Shown: positions 26,157-35,718 of the stretch, one piece after another
Position numbering within the stretch: position 1 is the stretch's first letter
How the letters are laid out: every line of letters starts with the position of its first letter
NCBI GenBank assembly: GCA_965267485.1
Contig: OZ254080.1
Coordinates: 1,984,001-2,048,000, forward strand
DNA from: JANQJA01 sp965267485
GTDB lineage: Bacteria; Pseudomonadota; Gammaproteobacteria; Pseudomonadales; Azotimanducaceae
DNA length: 64,000 nt
Direction: 5' to 3'
Program-made: the position numbers and the translations under genes
Notes under the pieces: generated by a model
Databases searched by the model: none
What the model was told of the DNA's origin: nothing
The model's input: only the letters and a program-made list of their open reading frames with translations

Positions 26157-28061
26157 ATGTCTGCAGAAGCACAAAAAGAAACGATGGACTTTCAGTCAGA
26201 AGCCAAGCAGTTGCTTCGACTGATGATCCATTCGCTCTATAGCAACAAGGAAATCTTTCTTCGCGAACTCATTTCCAACGCCTCTGACGCGCTCGACAAG
26301 CTTCGTTTCAGGGCGCTGTCGGAGCCCGATCTCATGGGCGAGGACAACGACCTCAGGATCCGCATCGATGTTGATGCTGACGCGCGGACCGTCACCATCA
26401 CCGATAATGGCATCGGGCTGACGCGAGAGGAGGCGATCTCCAACCTCGGCACCATCGCGCGGTCGGGCACTGCACAGTTTCTGGAGAACCTGACCGGTGA
26501 CCAGAAGAAGGACTCCCAGCTGATCGGCCAGTTCGGCGTCGGCTTCTACTCTTCGTTCATCGTCGCCGACAAAGTCACCGTTGAAAGTCGAGCTGCAGGC
26601 GCGGCTGCGTCTGAAGCCGTGCGATGGGAATCGAAGGGCGAGTCCGACTTCGAGATCGAAACCATCGAACGCGAAGCTCGCGGCACCTCAGTGACGCTCC
26701 ACCTGAAGGCGGACGAAGACGAATTTCTCGACAGCTGGCGCTTGAAGAGCGTCGTCAAGAAATACGCTGACCACGTGTCGGTTCCGGTCGTGATGGCGAA
26801 GGAGCCATCAGGCGATGAAGAGGACGCCGAGGCCGCGGCCGAGGATGAGGTGATCAATACCGCCCAGGCGCTCTGGACGCGATCCCGCTCGGACATCGAC
26901 GACGAGGAATACCGGGAGTTCTACAAGCACATCGCTCATGACTTCCAGGACCCGGTGACCTGGAGTCACAACCGCGTCGAGGGCAAGCTTGACTACACCA
27001 GCCTCGTCTACATTCCGGCGCGCGCGCCTTTCGATCTCTGGCAACGCGAAGCGCCTCGCGGACTGAAGCTCTACGTGCAGCGTGTGTTCATCATGGATGA
27101 TGCCGAACAGTTCCTGCCGTTGTATCTGCGTTTCGTGAAAGGTGTCGTGGACTCCAACGATCTGTCGCTCAACGTGTCACGGGAAATTCTGCAGAAAGAC
27201 CCGAACATCGATTCGATGCGTAGTGCCCTGACCAAACGCGTGCTGGATATGCTCGAGAAGCTTTCCCGCGATGACGCCGAGAAGTACCAGGCTTTCTGGG
27301 ACGAGTTCGGTCAGGTGTTGAAAGAGGGCCCTGCCGAGGACTTCGCCAATCGCGAGAAGATTCTTGGCCTGTTGCGATTTACGAGCACCGAGAGCGACGG
27401 AGACCATCAGGACCAGTCGCTGGGTGACTACGTGGGGCGCATGAAAGAGGGGCAGGACAAGATCTACTACCTGACGGCCGAGAATTACCATACGGCATCA
27501 CGCAGCCCGCACCTCGAGGTGTTCCGGCGAAAGGGTATCGAGGTATTGCTTCTGCACGATCGCATCGACGAATGGTTCATGAGCCACGTCACCGAGTTCG
27601 ACGGCAAGCCGTTCCAGGACGTTGCTCGTGCGAGCCTCGATCTGGGCGATCTGGAAGACGAGGCGGAAAAGGAAGCGCAGGAGAAGGTCGAGAAGGAGTT
27701 CGAGCCGCTGGTCGACCGCATCAAGAGCGTTGTGAGCGACGAGGTCGAAGAGGTGAAAATTTCTCACCGTTTGACGGATTCGCCGGCGTGTCTTGTATTC
27801 AAGGACGACGAGATGGGACTGCAGATGCGCAAGATTCTGGAGGCGGCCGGTCAGTCCGTACCGGAGTCGAAGCGGATCTTCGAGATCAACCCGCAACACC
27901 CCCTGATCGAACGCCTCGACCGTGAGGAGAACGAGGAACGCTTCCGTGATCTTGCGATGGTCATCTACGACCAGGCGGCGCTGGCGGAAGGCAGTCAGCT
28001 GGATGATCCGGCCGAATACGTGGCGCGACTCAACAAGCTGTTGCTGGAGTTGTCGACCTAG
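26157..28061 (+). CDS. htpG: HSP90-family molecular chaperone
   Basis: ATP-dependent cytosolic chaperone. I chose the ATG at 26157 (MSAEAQKETMDFQSEAKQLL) with a GAGGG ribosome binding site; the frame extends upstream through a repeat and is not credible there. The 634 residues contain the GHKL ATP site (ELISNASDALDKLRF, ITDNGIGLT, GQFGVGFYSSF), the middle domain with YIPARAPFDLW and the LSLNVSREILQ segment with the ATP-contacting Arg, and the C-terminal dimerisation domain. Length is normal. It converges on the DUF1631 gene across a palindromic repeat. Confidence 0.97.
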   Translation: MSAEAQKETMDFQSEAKQLLRLMIHSLYSNKEIFLRELISNASDALDKLRFRALSEPDLMGEDNDLRIRIDVDADARTVTITDNGIGLTREEAISNLGTIARSGTAQFLENLTGDQKKDSQLIGQFGVGFYSSFIVADKVTVESRAAGAAASEAVRWESKGESDFEIETIEREARGTSVTLHLKADEDEFLDSWRLKSVVKKYADHVSVPVVMAKEPSGDEEDAEAAAEDEVINTAQALWTRSRSDIDDEEYREFYKHIAHDFQDPVTWSHNRVEGKLDYTSLVYIPARAPFDLWQREAPRGLKLYVQRVFIMDDAEQFLPLYLRFVKGVVDSNDLSLNVSREILQKDPNIDSMRSALTKRVLDMLEKLSRDDAEKYQAFWDEFGQVLKEGPAEDFANREKILGLLRFTSTESDGDHQDQSLGDYVGRMKEGQDKIYYLTAENYHTASRSPHLEVFRRKGIEVLLLHDRIDEWFMSHVTEFDGKPFQDVARASLDLGDLEDEAEKEAQEKVEKEFEPLVDRIKSVVSDEVEEVKISHRLTDSPACLVFKDDEMGLQMRKILEAAGQSVPESKRIFEINPQHPLIERLDREENEERFRDLAMVIYDQAALAEGSQLDDPAEYVARLNKLLLELST

Positions 28062-28073
28062 CGGGAATCTGAC

Positions 28074-28146
28074 CTCATCCTGAGGCTTCGCACTGGGTCC
28101 GGGAGGAGGTCCTTCGGCGGGCGCTGCGCGCGGGCCTCAGGACGAG
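28074..28146. repeat. Palindromic intergenic repeat, copy 4 (long form)
   Basis: Inverted repeat with outer arms CTCATCCTGAGGC and GCCTCAGGACGAG, and an inner GGTCCTTCGGCGGGCGCTGC insertion, 73 bp in all. It occupies nearly the whole gap between the convergent htpG and DUF1631 genes. Confidence 0.75.
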
Positions 28147-28152
28147 GGAAGG

Positions 28153-30474
28153 TCAGGCGGTGTTTTCTTCGGGCCGGTAGGCGCCGCCGGACTGTTGTTC
28201 TTTCTGTGATTCCCGCAGGTTGCCGATCACGGACTCGAGCGCGCGACTGAACAGCGGCCCATCGCTGATGAATCGTACCGTGCCGTCTTTCAGTTCCCGC
28301 GCCAGGCCGAGGCGCGTTTTCTCGACGACCTTGACGCCCTGGCGGTTGACGAAAATGAATTTGTCGATCGCGTTGATCTTTGCCGCGAGCTTGCAGCGAA
28401 TGGCCGTTTCGTCGTCATCACCCGCAAACTCGACCCAAACGCCGACGCTGAGCTGGTCGACCTGCCGGACGTGTTGGTCGTCGTCAGAGAGCGCTTCCTC
28501 CTCGGGCTCCATCGAGATCGGCTCGTCCAGTGAAGGTTCCGGCGCCGTGCGTGCCGCCGCCTCGGCTTCGGACTGATCACGATTCAGATCGAGCTCGCCG
28601 GGGGTCTCAGGCTCCGTTGCCGGTTCGGGCCCGGCCTCGAACGAAGCATCCTGTACTTCCTTCAGTCCTTCAATCGTGCGGTCGATTTCTTCCGGATCGA
28701 GCTGCGCGATGCGCAGCGCCTTTCGCATGTTGTTCAGCAGTCTGGGATTGACCGTCGCGAGTCGCTCACGGTCGCTGGCGACCTCGTGAGGCTGCACGGT
28801 CCATAGCAGTACGTCGATGGTGTTGATGGCCTGCTTCCATGCGTTCGTACCGGGGCCCTCTTTCAGCACCAGCATGACCATGAACTTGTGGAACGGCCCG
28901 TCGAGCAACTCCTCCACAAACTTCGGCAACTCGCGTCCCAGCACCCGTTCGTCGATCTTCTGGGTCACCAGTTCGTGAATGTCGTCCAGCCGCTCCTTGC
29001 GCTCTTTGGCACGCAGAATGCGCTGTTCGAGCACGCGCGTTTTCGCAGCTTCCCGGGCGCGAAATGACCGGAAGTCCTTGACGATGTTCTCGAAGAACCC
29101 ATCCTCGCCCTGATACTCGGTCAGGATGCGATTGACGAGTTCCTGCATCTTCTTGTACAGCGGATCGTCTTCGAGATTGTCGACCTCGGTCCAGCCGATG
29201 CCCGCCTCGGCGAAGTCGTTCAGCACCGTCCGTGCGGGATGGTTGTCGTTGTTGAAGAAATCGGTATCGGAAAGAGCGACCTTGATGATTGTCACCTGCG
29301 TTCGCCCGATGAGTTCCTTGATCGGGATCGGCACGGAATCATCCCGCCAGATTGCCTCGTACAGCATCGTGACGAGATTGATGATGTCTGACGACTGTCG
29401 GTCGACCGCGCTGACGACGCCTTCGTCCTGGGACTCTGCCAGAATCTCGCCGAGTTGCGACGTGATGTCCACGCGCTCGACCTGTCCGTCGGCCGCCGCG
29501 CCGTCGGCGGGGGCGCGTGTCTCGAGCGCTTTCTGGATGTTGGTCAGAATCTCCATGAGCTGGTTCTGATCCACCATCTGGACCTGTTGGCCTTCCTGCG
29601 GCTGGAACGGCTGCATCATGCCGATGTTGCCGGCGAGCGCGGCAGGGACGGCATACTGCTGTTGGCCGTCTGCGCCGGGACCCATCGGTGCCGGGCCGGC
29701 CGGGGCTGACTGCTGCGACGGATGCATCAGGTTCTGCATCATCGAGAACAGCTCGGGATTGCCCTGCTGTTGTTCGAACGGTGTCTCTTCCACGGTGCCG
29801 AACCCGGCCGTGTCATCGAGTTCGTGGGGCCGGCTGGGTGAACGTGCCGCGGGTCGTGATGGCCGTGATCCGCGGCCGCCGTCCATGCCGAGGTTGGGCA
29901 GGATGCCGCTGTCGATCAAGAGCTGATTGCCTTCACGAAGCACCGTATCAATCTTGAGCAGCACTTCTGTGTTGAACTTGCGGTAGACCGCCATCGTCTC
30001 CTTGTTGTCGAGTGCGAGCGGCTGCATCGCATCCTTGAAGGCATCGGCAATCTGTGAGGGATCGAGCGGGTTTGTCGACTCGTCGATGCGCTTGTTGTCG
30101 AACAGGGAGTTCAGGCGAGTATTGAAACTGATGAACGTCGCGAGTTGCGCATTCCGCGCCGCATTGACCATGCCCTCGAGGGCCACCATGACTTCGAGAT
30201 CATCGTCCTGGACGAGCGAGAGGGTTTCGAAGTTGTAGACCGGCTCGGGCTTTTCGGTTTCGCGGCCGAGCAGTTCCTCGAAGTGGTTGACCATGCCCTG
30301 ATGGAAAGCGCTGAGAATCTCGTCAAGATTCATGCTGAGCGTCATGATGGCGCCCACGTCATCGTAACCGCCGCTTGCGACCTTGGAGAGCATCTCCGAC
30401 AGCATTCGGGTCAGCGTTTTTACGCTGCTGTCCCGGAGTTTTTCTACGATTACGGACACGCCTGAAACCCGCAC
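28153..30474 (-). CDS. DUF1631 family protein
   Basis: A 773-residue cytosolic protein of unknown biochemical function. The long N-terminal and central parts are helical; the centre has a Gln/Pro/Ala-rich linker at about 200-330. The last 90 residues (VGVWVEFAGDDDETAIRCKL to LFSRALESVIG) resemble the DUF1631 C-terminal region, which looks like a PilZ-type beta barrel, but I do not see the RxxxR motif needed for cyclic di-GMP binding there. The start is uncertain: the GTG at 30474 has no clear ribosome binding site, and internal ATGs near residue 24 are possible. A 23-bp palindrome lies 5 nt upstream of the annotated start. Confidence 0.8.
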   Translation of the reverse strand: MRVSGVSVIVEKLRDSSVKTLTRMLSEMLSKVASGGYDDVGAIMTLSMNLDEILSAFHQGMVNHFEELLGRETEKPEPVYNFETLSLVQDDDLEVMVALEGMVNAARNAQLATFISFNTRLNSLFDNKRIDESTNPLDPSQIADAFKDAMQPLALDNKETMAVYRKFNTEVLLKIDTVLREGNQLLIDSGILPNLGMDGGRGSRPSRPAARSPSRPHELDDTAGFGTVEETPFEQQQGNPELFSMMQNLMHPSQQSAPAGPAPMGPGADGQQQYAVPAALAGNIGMMQPFQPQEGQQVQMVDQNQLMEILTNIQKALETRAPADGAAADGQVERVDITSQLGEILAESQDEGVVSAVDRQSSDIINLVTMLYEAIWRDDSVPIPIKELIGRTQVTIIKVALSDTDFFNNDNHPARTVLNDFAEAGIGWTEVDNLEDDPLYKKMQELVNRILTEYQGEDGFFENIVKDFRSFRAREAAKTRVLEQRILRAKERKERLDDIHELVTQKIDERVLGRELPKFVEELLDGPFHKFMVMLVLKEGPGTNAWKQAINTIDVLLWTVQPHEVASDRERLATVNPRLLNNMRKALRIAQLDPEEIDRTIEGLKEVQDASFEAGPEPATEPETPGELDLNRDQSEAEAAARTAPEPSLDEPISMEPEEEALSDDDQHVRQVDQLSVGVWVEFAGDDDETAIRCKLAAKINAIDKFIFVNRQGVKVVEKTRLGLARELKDGTVRFISDGPLFSRALESVIGNLRESQKEQQSGGAYRPEENTA

Positions 30475-30479
30475 TACGC

Positions 30480-30502
30480 CAACGCGGTAGCCTACCGCGT
30501 TG
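30480..30502. promoter_or_regulatory. 23-bp palindrome upstream of the DUF1631 gene
   Basis: Perfect 11-bp arms CAACGCGGTAG / CTACCGCGTTG around one central base. It lies in the 137-bp gap between the divergent DUF1631 and gpsA genes, 5 nt from the DUF1631 start. It could be a repressor operator or an mRNA hairpin hiding the start. Confidence 0.5.
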
Positions 30503-30611
30503 CCCAGTCAATGTATATAAATCAGTACGATACGAAAGATATTAAATGTAAGCATCATGTAATCGACAGGGCGCTGGGATATAGTCGGAGCAGGACGAAA
30601 CGGGGCATCAG

Positions 30612-31625
30612 ATGACCACAAAGACAGCCATTCTCGGTGCCGGCATGTTCGGCACGGCGATCGCGAATATCCTTGCTGACAATGGGCATATTGTCAGGCT
30701 GTGGTCCCGCGACGAGGAACAGGCCGAAGCGATCAGGACCGAGCGCGAAAACAAGCGTTCGCTGCCCGGCTATCCTGTCCACGCGGCAATCGAACCGACC
30801 TCGGATCTTGCCGCTGCCCTTGATGGCGTCGATGTCTGCTTCGTCTCGGTGCCGAGCCGGGCCTTTCGCGATGTCGTGCGTCTCGCTGCGCCTCACATCC
30901 CGCCCTCAGCAGTTGTCGTGAGCACGACCAAAGGCATCGAGATGTCATCGTTCAAACTCATGAGCGAGGTGCTGCGGGAAGAACTGCCGCAGAATCCGGT
31001 GGGCGTGCTGTCCGGGCCGAACCTGGCGGAAGAGATCGTGCAGCGACAGATCACGGCGACCGTGATTGCGAGCGAAGATCCGGCGGTCTGCCAGATTGTG
31101 CAGGACATTCTCAAGGCGAGTTACTTCCGGGTCTATTCGAGTGCCGATACCTATGGCGTCGAACTTGCGGGTGCGCTCAAGAACATCTACGCCATCGCGG
31201 CAGGCTTCGCGGCTGCGCTTGGCGTGGGCCAGAATACGCAGGGGATGCTGCTGACGCGCAGCCTCGCCGAGATGAGCCGGTTTGCCCACAGCATGGGGGC
31301 CAAGCCGATCACCTTTCTCGGGCTTGCCGGCGTTGGCGATCTCATGGTGACCTGTGGTTCACCGCTATCCAGAAACTACCGCCTTGGTCATTACGTGGGC
31401 GAGGGATTGTCGGTGGAGGAGGCGACCCGAAAGCTCGGTCGACTTGCGGAGGGCATCAATACCGTGCGGACAGTCAAGCACAAGGCGGACGAGATGGGCG
31501 TGTACATGCCCATCGTCAACGGGCTCTATGCGATCCTGTTCGAAGACAAGGGCGTAGAACAGATCATTACGGAACTAATGAGCGCCGAGCAGCCTTCTGA
31601 TGTCGAATTCGTTGCGGGTGACTGA
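30612..31625 (+). CDS. gpsA: Glycerol-3-phosphate dehydrogenase [NAD(P)+]
   Basis: Reduces dihydroxyacetone phosphate to sn-glycerol-3-phosphate, the backbone for phospholipids. The 337 residues show the Rossmann motif AILGAGMFGTAIANILADNG at the N-terminus, VVSTTKGIE near residue 105, the catalytic Lys in ELAGALKNIYAIAAG and the substrate-binding GLAGVGDLMVTCGSPLSRN block. It is followed 3 nt later by sixA and then by a DUF4892 gene, suggesting one unit. Confidence 0.97.
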   Translation: MTTKTAILGAGMFGTAIANILADNGHIVRLWSRDEEQAEAIRTERENKRSLPGYPVHAAIEPTSDLAAALDGVDVCFVSVPSRAFRDVVRLAAPHIPPSAVVVSTTKGIEMSSFKLMSEVLREELPQNPVGVLSGPNLAEEIVQRQITATVIASEDPAVCQIVQDILKASYFRVYSSADTYGVELAGALKNIYAIAAGFAAALGVGQNTQGMLLTRSLAEMSRFAHSMGAKPITFLGLAGVGDLMVTCGSPLSRNYRLGHYVGEGLSVEEATRKLGRLAEGINTVRTVKHKADEMGVYMPIVNGLYAILFEDKGVEQIITELMSAEQPSDVEFVAGD

Positions 31626-31628
31626 CGC

Positions 31629-32069
31629 TTGCGGGTGATTCTGATGCGACATGGCGAGGCCGAGCCACTTCGCGGCAGCGATGCTGACCGCGCGTTGGTT
31701 GCTGCCGGTGTTGCCGACGCCGCCACAGTGGCGCGCGAGATCGTTGAGCGTCTCGGCCCGGTCGCACTCGTCGCCGCATCGCACTACGTTCGTGCGCAAC
31801 AGACGGCCGGGATCGTCTGCGACCGGCTCTCGCCGCCCCGTATCGAAACCTGGCCGGAACTTGTGCCGTCCACGACCGTCGAACCCGTCATTGAACGTCT
31901 GAAGGCCGAGCATGACGTGCTGCTGGTGACGCATCAGCCGCTGATCAGTTACCTTTTCGAATGGCTGACGGGGCAATCCCGTGGCATCGGGACGGCCAAC
32001 GCGCTTGCCATCAACGTCGAAACACTTCAGCCCGGCTGGGGGGAACTCGAGTGCGTCATTACGCCCTGA
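31629..32069 (+). CDS. sixA: Phosphohistidine phosphatase SixA
   Basis: Histidine phosphatase that removes phosphate from phosphohistidine, for example on phosphotransfer domains of sensor kinases or the nitrogen PTS. The 146 residues begin with the TTG-coded MRVILMRHGEAEPLRGSD, where RHG is the catalytic motif, and include the second catalytic His in LLVTHQPLISYL. Starts 3 nt after gpsA; the following DUF4892 gene starts inside its 3' end, so three genes appear coupled. Confidence 0.9.
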   Translation: MRVILMRHGEAEPLRGSDADRALVAAGVADAATVAREIVERLGPVALVAASHYVRAQQTAGIVCDRLSPPRIETWPELVPSTTVEPVIERLKAEHDVLLVTHQPLISYLFEWLTGQSRGIGTANALAINVETLQPGWGELECVITP

Positions 32070-32929
32070 CATTGCTGCTGGTCTTCGCGCCATCGCCGGG
32101 ATTCGCATCGGCGTCGGACGTCTCGAAGCTGCTGCCCCAGTATCCGCGTGCTGAACTCGTGGAGTTCGAGGATACACGGACAGTCGCGACCCACGAGGTC
32201 ATCACGGGGTCATTGCGAAGCAAGGGCGGTAACACCGTGCCTGAGGAATCACGGTTCGTGACCGGTCGCCGCGTCGCAAGCACCTGGGCGATACCGGACG
32301 AGCAGCGAACCGATCGCGTCTACGATTTTTACCGCGAGCGTCTCACGGCCTTGGGTGAAGTGCTGTTCGAGTGCCAGGGTTTCGACTGTGGCTCGAGCAA
32401 TCACTGGGCGAACAATGTGTTCGGGCGCCAGATCCTGTTCGGACCGCCCCGGGATCAGCACTACCTGGTCGTGCGGGTCGAGCAGCAGCAAACCTACTAT
32501 GTGGCCCTCTATGTCACGCTGCGCGGCACGCGAAAGCTTTACGCGCATACCGACGTGATCGTCGAGGAATCGCAATACGCGAATCTGAATGGCGCCGCGC
32601 TGGTGGAATCCCTGATCCGTGATGGCCGGTTCGTCATCGATGCGGGAGAGCAGGACTCGGTGGTGACGCCAGTCGTCGAGGCGATGGCGCAGGAGCCGCT
32701 GCTCAGGATTGCGGTTGTCGCTCACGAACGAAAACAACGTGGCGAGTCGGTCGAGCAGGCGATCGCGCGCTCGCGTGATCTGGCCGAGGCCTACCGGCAG
32801 CGGCTCGTCGCAGCCGGAGTGAACGGCACGCGGCTGTCCGCCTACGGTGTCGGGCCGCTGTCGCCGGTCGACCGGAAGCTGATTGATCGCATCGAAATCG
32901 TGCTGATCAGCAACGACGAAAAACCCTAG
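32051..32929 (+). CDS. DUF4892 exported protein with OmpA-like C-terminus
   Basis: A 292-residue predicted envelope protein. The GTG at 32051 overlaps the end of sixA by 19 nt and gives a signal peptide, RHYALTLLLVFAPSPGFASA. The central region (FYRERLTALGEVLFECQGF to FGPPRDQHYLVVRV) matches the DUF4892 type found in Gammaproteobacteria. The C-terminal 100 residues resemble an OmpA-like peptidoglycan-associated fold, with the YRQRLVAAGVNGTRLSAYG pattern at the end. A role at the cell wall is an inference; no substrate is known. Confidence 0.8.
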   Translation: MRHYALTLLLVFAPSPGFASASDVSKLLPQYPRAELVEFEDTRTVATHEVITGSLRSKGGNTVPEESRFVTGRRVASTWAIPDEQRTDRVYDFYRERLTALGEVLFECQGFDCGSSNHWANNVFGRQILFGPPRDQHYLVVRVEQQQTYYVALYVTLRGTRKLYAHTDVIVEESQYANLNGAALVESLIRDGRFVIDAGEQDSVVTPVVEAMAQEPLLRIAVVAHERKQRGESVEQAIARSRDLAEAYRQRLVAAGVNGTRLSAYGVGPLSPVDRKLIDRIEIVLISNDEKP

Positions 32930-32938
32930 ATTCTGCGG

Positions 32939-33493
32939 TCAGCCCTGGCTGCCAGTCCTCAGCAGGTTGACGAATTCCATTCGGGTCGCGGGCTTGTCGC
33001 GGAATTCGCCCAGCATCACCGACGTCTTCATGATCGAGTTCTGCTTTTCGACACCACGCATCATCATGCACATGTGCTTGGCCTCGATAATCACGCCGAC
33101 ACCGGCGGCATCGGTCACCTCGGCAATGGCGTCCGCAATCTGTTTGGTCATGTTTTCCTGAATCTGGAGACGCCGGCCGTACATGTCGACAATGCGGGCG
33201 ACCTTGGAGAGCCCCAGCACCTTGCCGGTGGGCAGGTACGCGACATGGCACTTGCCGATGAAGGGCAGCAAGTGGTGTTCACACATCGAATAGAGTTCGA
33301 TGTCCTGGACGAGGACCATTTCGCTGGTGTCGGATTCGAAAAGGGCGCCGTTAACGATTTCTTCCAGCGTCTGCTGGTAGCCACGGGTCAGGAATGCCAT
33401 GGCATCCGCCGCGCGCTTGGGGGAGTCCTTGAGCCCGTCGCGATTCGGGTCTTCACCCACCGCTTCGATGATCTTCCGGTATGCGTCTTCCAT
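32939..33493 (-). CDS. folE: GTP cyclohydrolase I
   Basis: Converts GTP to dihydroneopterin triphosphate, the first step of folate synthesis. The ATG at 33493 (MEDAYRKIIEAVGEDPNRDG) has AGGA 6 nt upstream. The 184 residues include the zinc-site and catalytic motif YSMCEHHLLPFIGKCHVAYLP, the LSKVARIVDMYGRRLQIQE block and the second Cys in EAKHMCMMMRGVEKQNS. It is divergent from aroC and convergent with the DUF4892 gene. Confidence 0.97.
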   Translation of the reverse strand: MEDAYRKIIEAVGEDPNRDGLKDSPKRAADAMAFLTRGYQQTLEEIVNGALFESDTSEMVLVQDIELYSMCEHHLLPFIGKCHVAYLPTGKVLGLSKVARIVDMYGRRLQIQENMTKQIADAIAEVTDAAGVGVIIEAKHMCMMMRGVEKQNSIMKTSVMLGEFRDKPATRMEFVNLLRTGSQG

Positions 33494-33626
33494 AGTAATT
33501 CCTGATAAACCGACACCCTTGTCCAAAGGGAAACGTACACTAAGCCATCGCTCGCGAGGCGTAAAGCGTTCGGGAAGGGTATGATAGGCGCCTTCTTTAT
33601 CCTGGGTGTTTCGGAGAGTTCAGATC

Positions 33627-34712
33627 ATGCCTGGCAGCAGTATTGGGCAGATGTTCAGGGTGTCGACCTTTGGCGAAAGCCATGGACCGGCCCTGGGATG
33701 CGTTATCGACGGGTGTCCGCCGGGCATGCCCCTCAGCGAAGCTGATCTGCAGGTCGACCTCGATCGCCGCAAGCCCGGACAATCCAGGTACACCACGCAG
33801 CGAAAGGAAGACGACGAGGTCCGGATTCTGTCCGGCGTTTTCGAAGGCAAAACGACCGGAACGTCGATCGGCCTCATCATCGAGAACACCGATCAGAAGT
33901 CCAAGGATTATTCTGACATCAAGGATCTCTTCAGGCCGGCCCACGCCGATTACGCCTACGCCCAGAAATACGGTATTCGGGACTATCGAGGCGGCGGCCG
34001 TGCGTCGGCGCGTGAGACCGCGATGCGGGTGGCCGCCGGCGCCATCGCAAAGAAATATCTGTCCCTGAGTTGCGGCATCGCCGTGCGCGGCTACATGTCA
34101 AAAATGGGTGAGTTGGCGGTGAAGACGGTGGACTGGGACGAGATTGAGAACAATGCGTTCTTCTGTCCCGACGCGGCCCTCGTGCCGGAACTCGAGGCCA
34201 TGATTGATGCGCTCCGGCGGGACGGCAATTCGATTGGTGCCGAGGTGACGGTGGTTGCCACAGGCATGTTGCCGGGACTGGGCGAGCCCGTGTTTGATCG
34301 GCTCGACGCGGAAATCGCCCACGCGCTGATGAGTATCAATGCGGTCAAGGGGGTCGAGATCGGTGCGGGCTTCCAGTCGGTCGTCCAGCGGGGAACCGAT
34401 CATCGCGACGAGATGACCCCGAACGGCTTCACCTCGAATAATGCGGGCGGCATTGTCGGCGGCATCTCCACGGGGCAGGACATCGTCGCGCGAATTGCGC
34501 TCAAGCCCACGTCCAGCATCACGCAGCCCGGGCAGACGATCGACATCGACGGGCAGCCTCGTGAAGTCGTGACCAAGGGCCGTCATGATCCGTGCGTCGG
34601 CGTACGCGCGACGCCGATCGCCGAGGCGATGCTGGCGATCGTGCTGATGGATCACCTGCTGAGACATCGCGGCCAGAACCAGGGCGTCGAACCCGTGGGG
34701 CCGAGACTCTAG
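33627..34712 (+). CDS. aroC: Chorismate synthase
   Basis: Last step of the shikimate pathway: EPSP to chorismate with reduced FMN. The ATG at 33627 (MPGSSIGQMFRVSTFGESHG) follows GGAGA. The 361 residues contain GESHGPALGCVIDGCPPG, the RPAHADYAYAQKYG block with a catalytic His, RGGGRASARETAMRVAAGAIA and the RATPIAEAMLAIVLMDH signature. Its stop overlaps the stop of the convergent LysR gene by 4 bp. Confidence 0.97.
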   Translation: MPGSSIGQMFRVSTFGESHGPALGCVIDGCPPGMPLSEADLQVDLDRRKPGQSRYTTQRKEDDEVRILSGVFEGKTTGTSIGLIIENTDQKSKDYSDIKDLFRPAHADYAYAQKYGIRDYRGGGRASARETAMRVAAGAIAKKYLSLSCGIAVRGYMSKMGELAVKTVDWDEIENNAFFCPDAALVPELEAMIDALRRDGNSIGAEVTVVATGMLPGLGEPVFDRLDAEIAHALMSINAVKGVEIGAGFQSVVQRGTDHRDEMTPNGFTSNNAGGIVGGISTGQDIVARIALKPTSSITQPGQTIDIDGQPREVVTKGRHDPCVGVRATPIAEAMLAIVLMDHLLRHRGQNQGVEPVGPRL

Positions 34713-35608
34713 TCCGGGACGGGCCCGGGTGCGTTCGGTGTCCCGAGATTCATCATGTCGAGAAAGGCGAGCGCCGCGTTCGAGAGCGTTCGCTGTCGGT
34801 GATGGATCACGCCCAGCATGCGGTGGATGTCGACGCCGGGCACGGTCAGTTCCACGAGGTCGTCCGCCAGCATGGTTCGGGGTAACACGCTCCAGCCGAG
34901 TCCGATCGTGACCAGCATCCGGATCGTTTCCAGATAATTCGTCGACATGCTGACATTCAGGCGCAGCCCCTCGCGGTCAAACAGCGCCTTGACGATTCGG
35001 CCGGTGAAGGTGCTCATGTCGGGCAGGATGGCCGGCTGGTCGGCGAAGGCGGCAAGCGCCGGTGCAGGCTGGCCGGCGAGCGGGTGATCGCGGCTGCACA
35101 TGAACACGAGTTCGTCCCGCCACAGGGGGATCGACGTCAATTTGTCATGGGCGTTGGGCGCGAGGGTGATGATGCCGAGTTCGAGATTGCCCTGTTTGAT
35201 CTGCTCATGTGCGACTTCCGAGTCCATGAAATGGAGGTCGAGCGCGACGCCGGGATGCTGCGCGCTGTAGCGCCTGAGCACGTCGGGCAGACGCCACAAG
35301 CCGATGTGGTGGCTGGTGGCAAGGGAGAGTTGCCCGGCGACGCTGCCGGACAGGCTGCCGATTGCGCGCTGGGTGTCTTCGACGCGGGCAAGGATATCGC
35401 GGGCCCGGGGTTCGAGGTGCCGGCCGGCTTCGGTGAGGCTGACCGTTCGTCCGATTCTGTCGAACAGCCGGGTATCCATCTGCGACTCGAGCAGGGCAAT
35501 GCGCTTGCTCACGGCCGGCTGGGTCAGATGCAGCCGTTCAGCGGCCTGGGAGAACGATTGGCACTCGGCGACGATGAGAAACGCCCGGAGGCCGTCGAGA
35601 TCGATCAT
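34709..35608 (-). CDS. LysR-family transcriptional regulator
   Basis: DNA-binding regulator of 299 residues. The N-terminal winged helix-turn-helix is clear (FLIVAECQSFSQAAERLHLTQPAVSKRIALLE, residues about 10-40), followed by the linker helix and a periplasmic-binding-like effector domain from about residue 90. It is divergent from asd, with about 110 bp between starts, so asd or itself is a likely target; the effector is unknown. In other Gammaproteobacteria similar regulators sit beside leu-asd genes, but leuCDB is not present here. Confidence 0.88.
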   Translation of the reverse strand: MIDLDGLRAFLIVAECQSFSQAAERLHLTQPAVSKRIALLESQMDTRLFDRIGRTVSLTEAGRHLEPRARDILARVEDTQRAIGSLSGSVAGQLSLATSHHIGLWRLPDVLRRYSAQHPGVALDLHFMDSEVAHEQIKQGNLELGIITLAPNAHDKLTSIPLWRDELVFMCSRDHPLAGQPAPALAAFADQPAILPDMSTFTGRIVKALFDREGLRLNVSMSTNYLETIRMLVTIGLGWSVLPRTMLADDLVELTVPGVDIHRMLGVIHHRQRTLSNAALAFLDMMNLGTPNAPGPVPD

Positions 35609-35718
35609 GATTCCACCTGCTTATGCAATCAATGAACAACATGAATTTGAGTTATAGGGTGAATCATCCTAGGATTCGCGCCGGATTGAAACCATCATTC
35701 AAACAGGGGACTGTGGCC

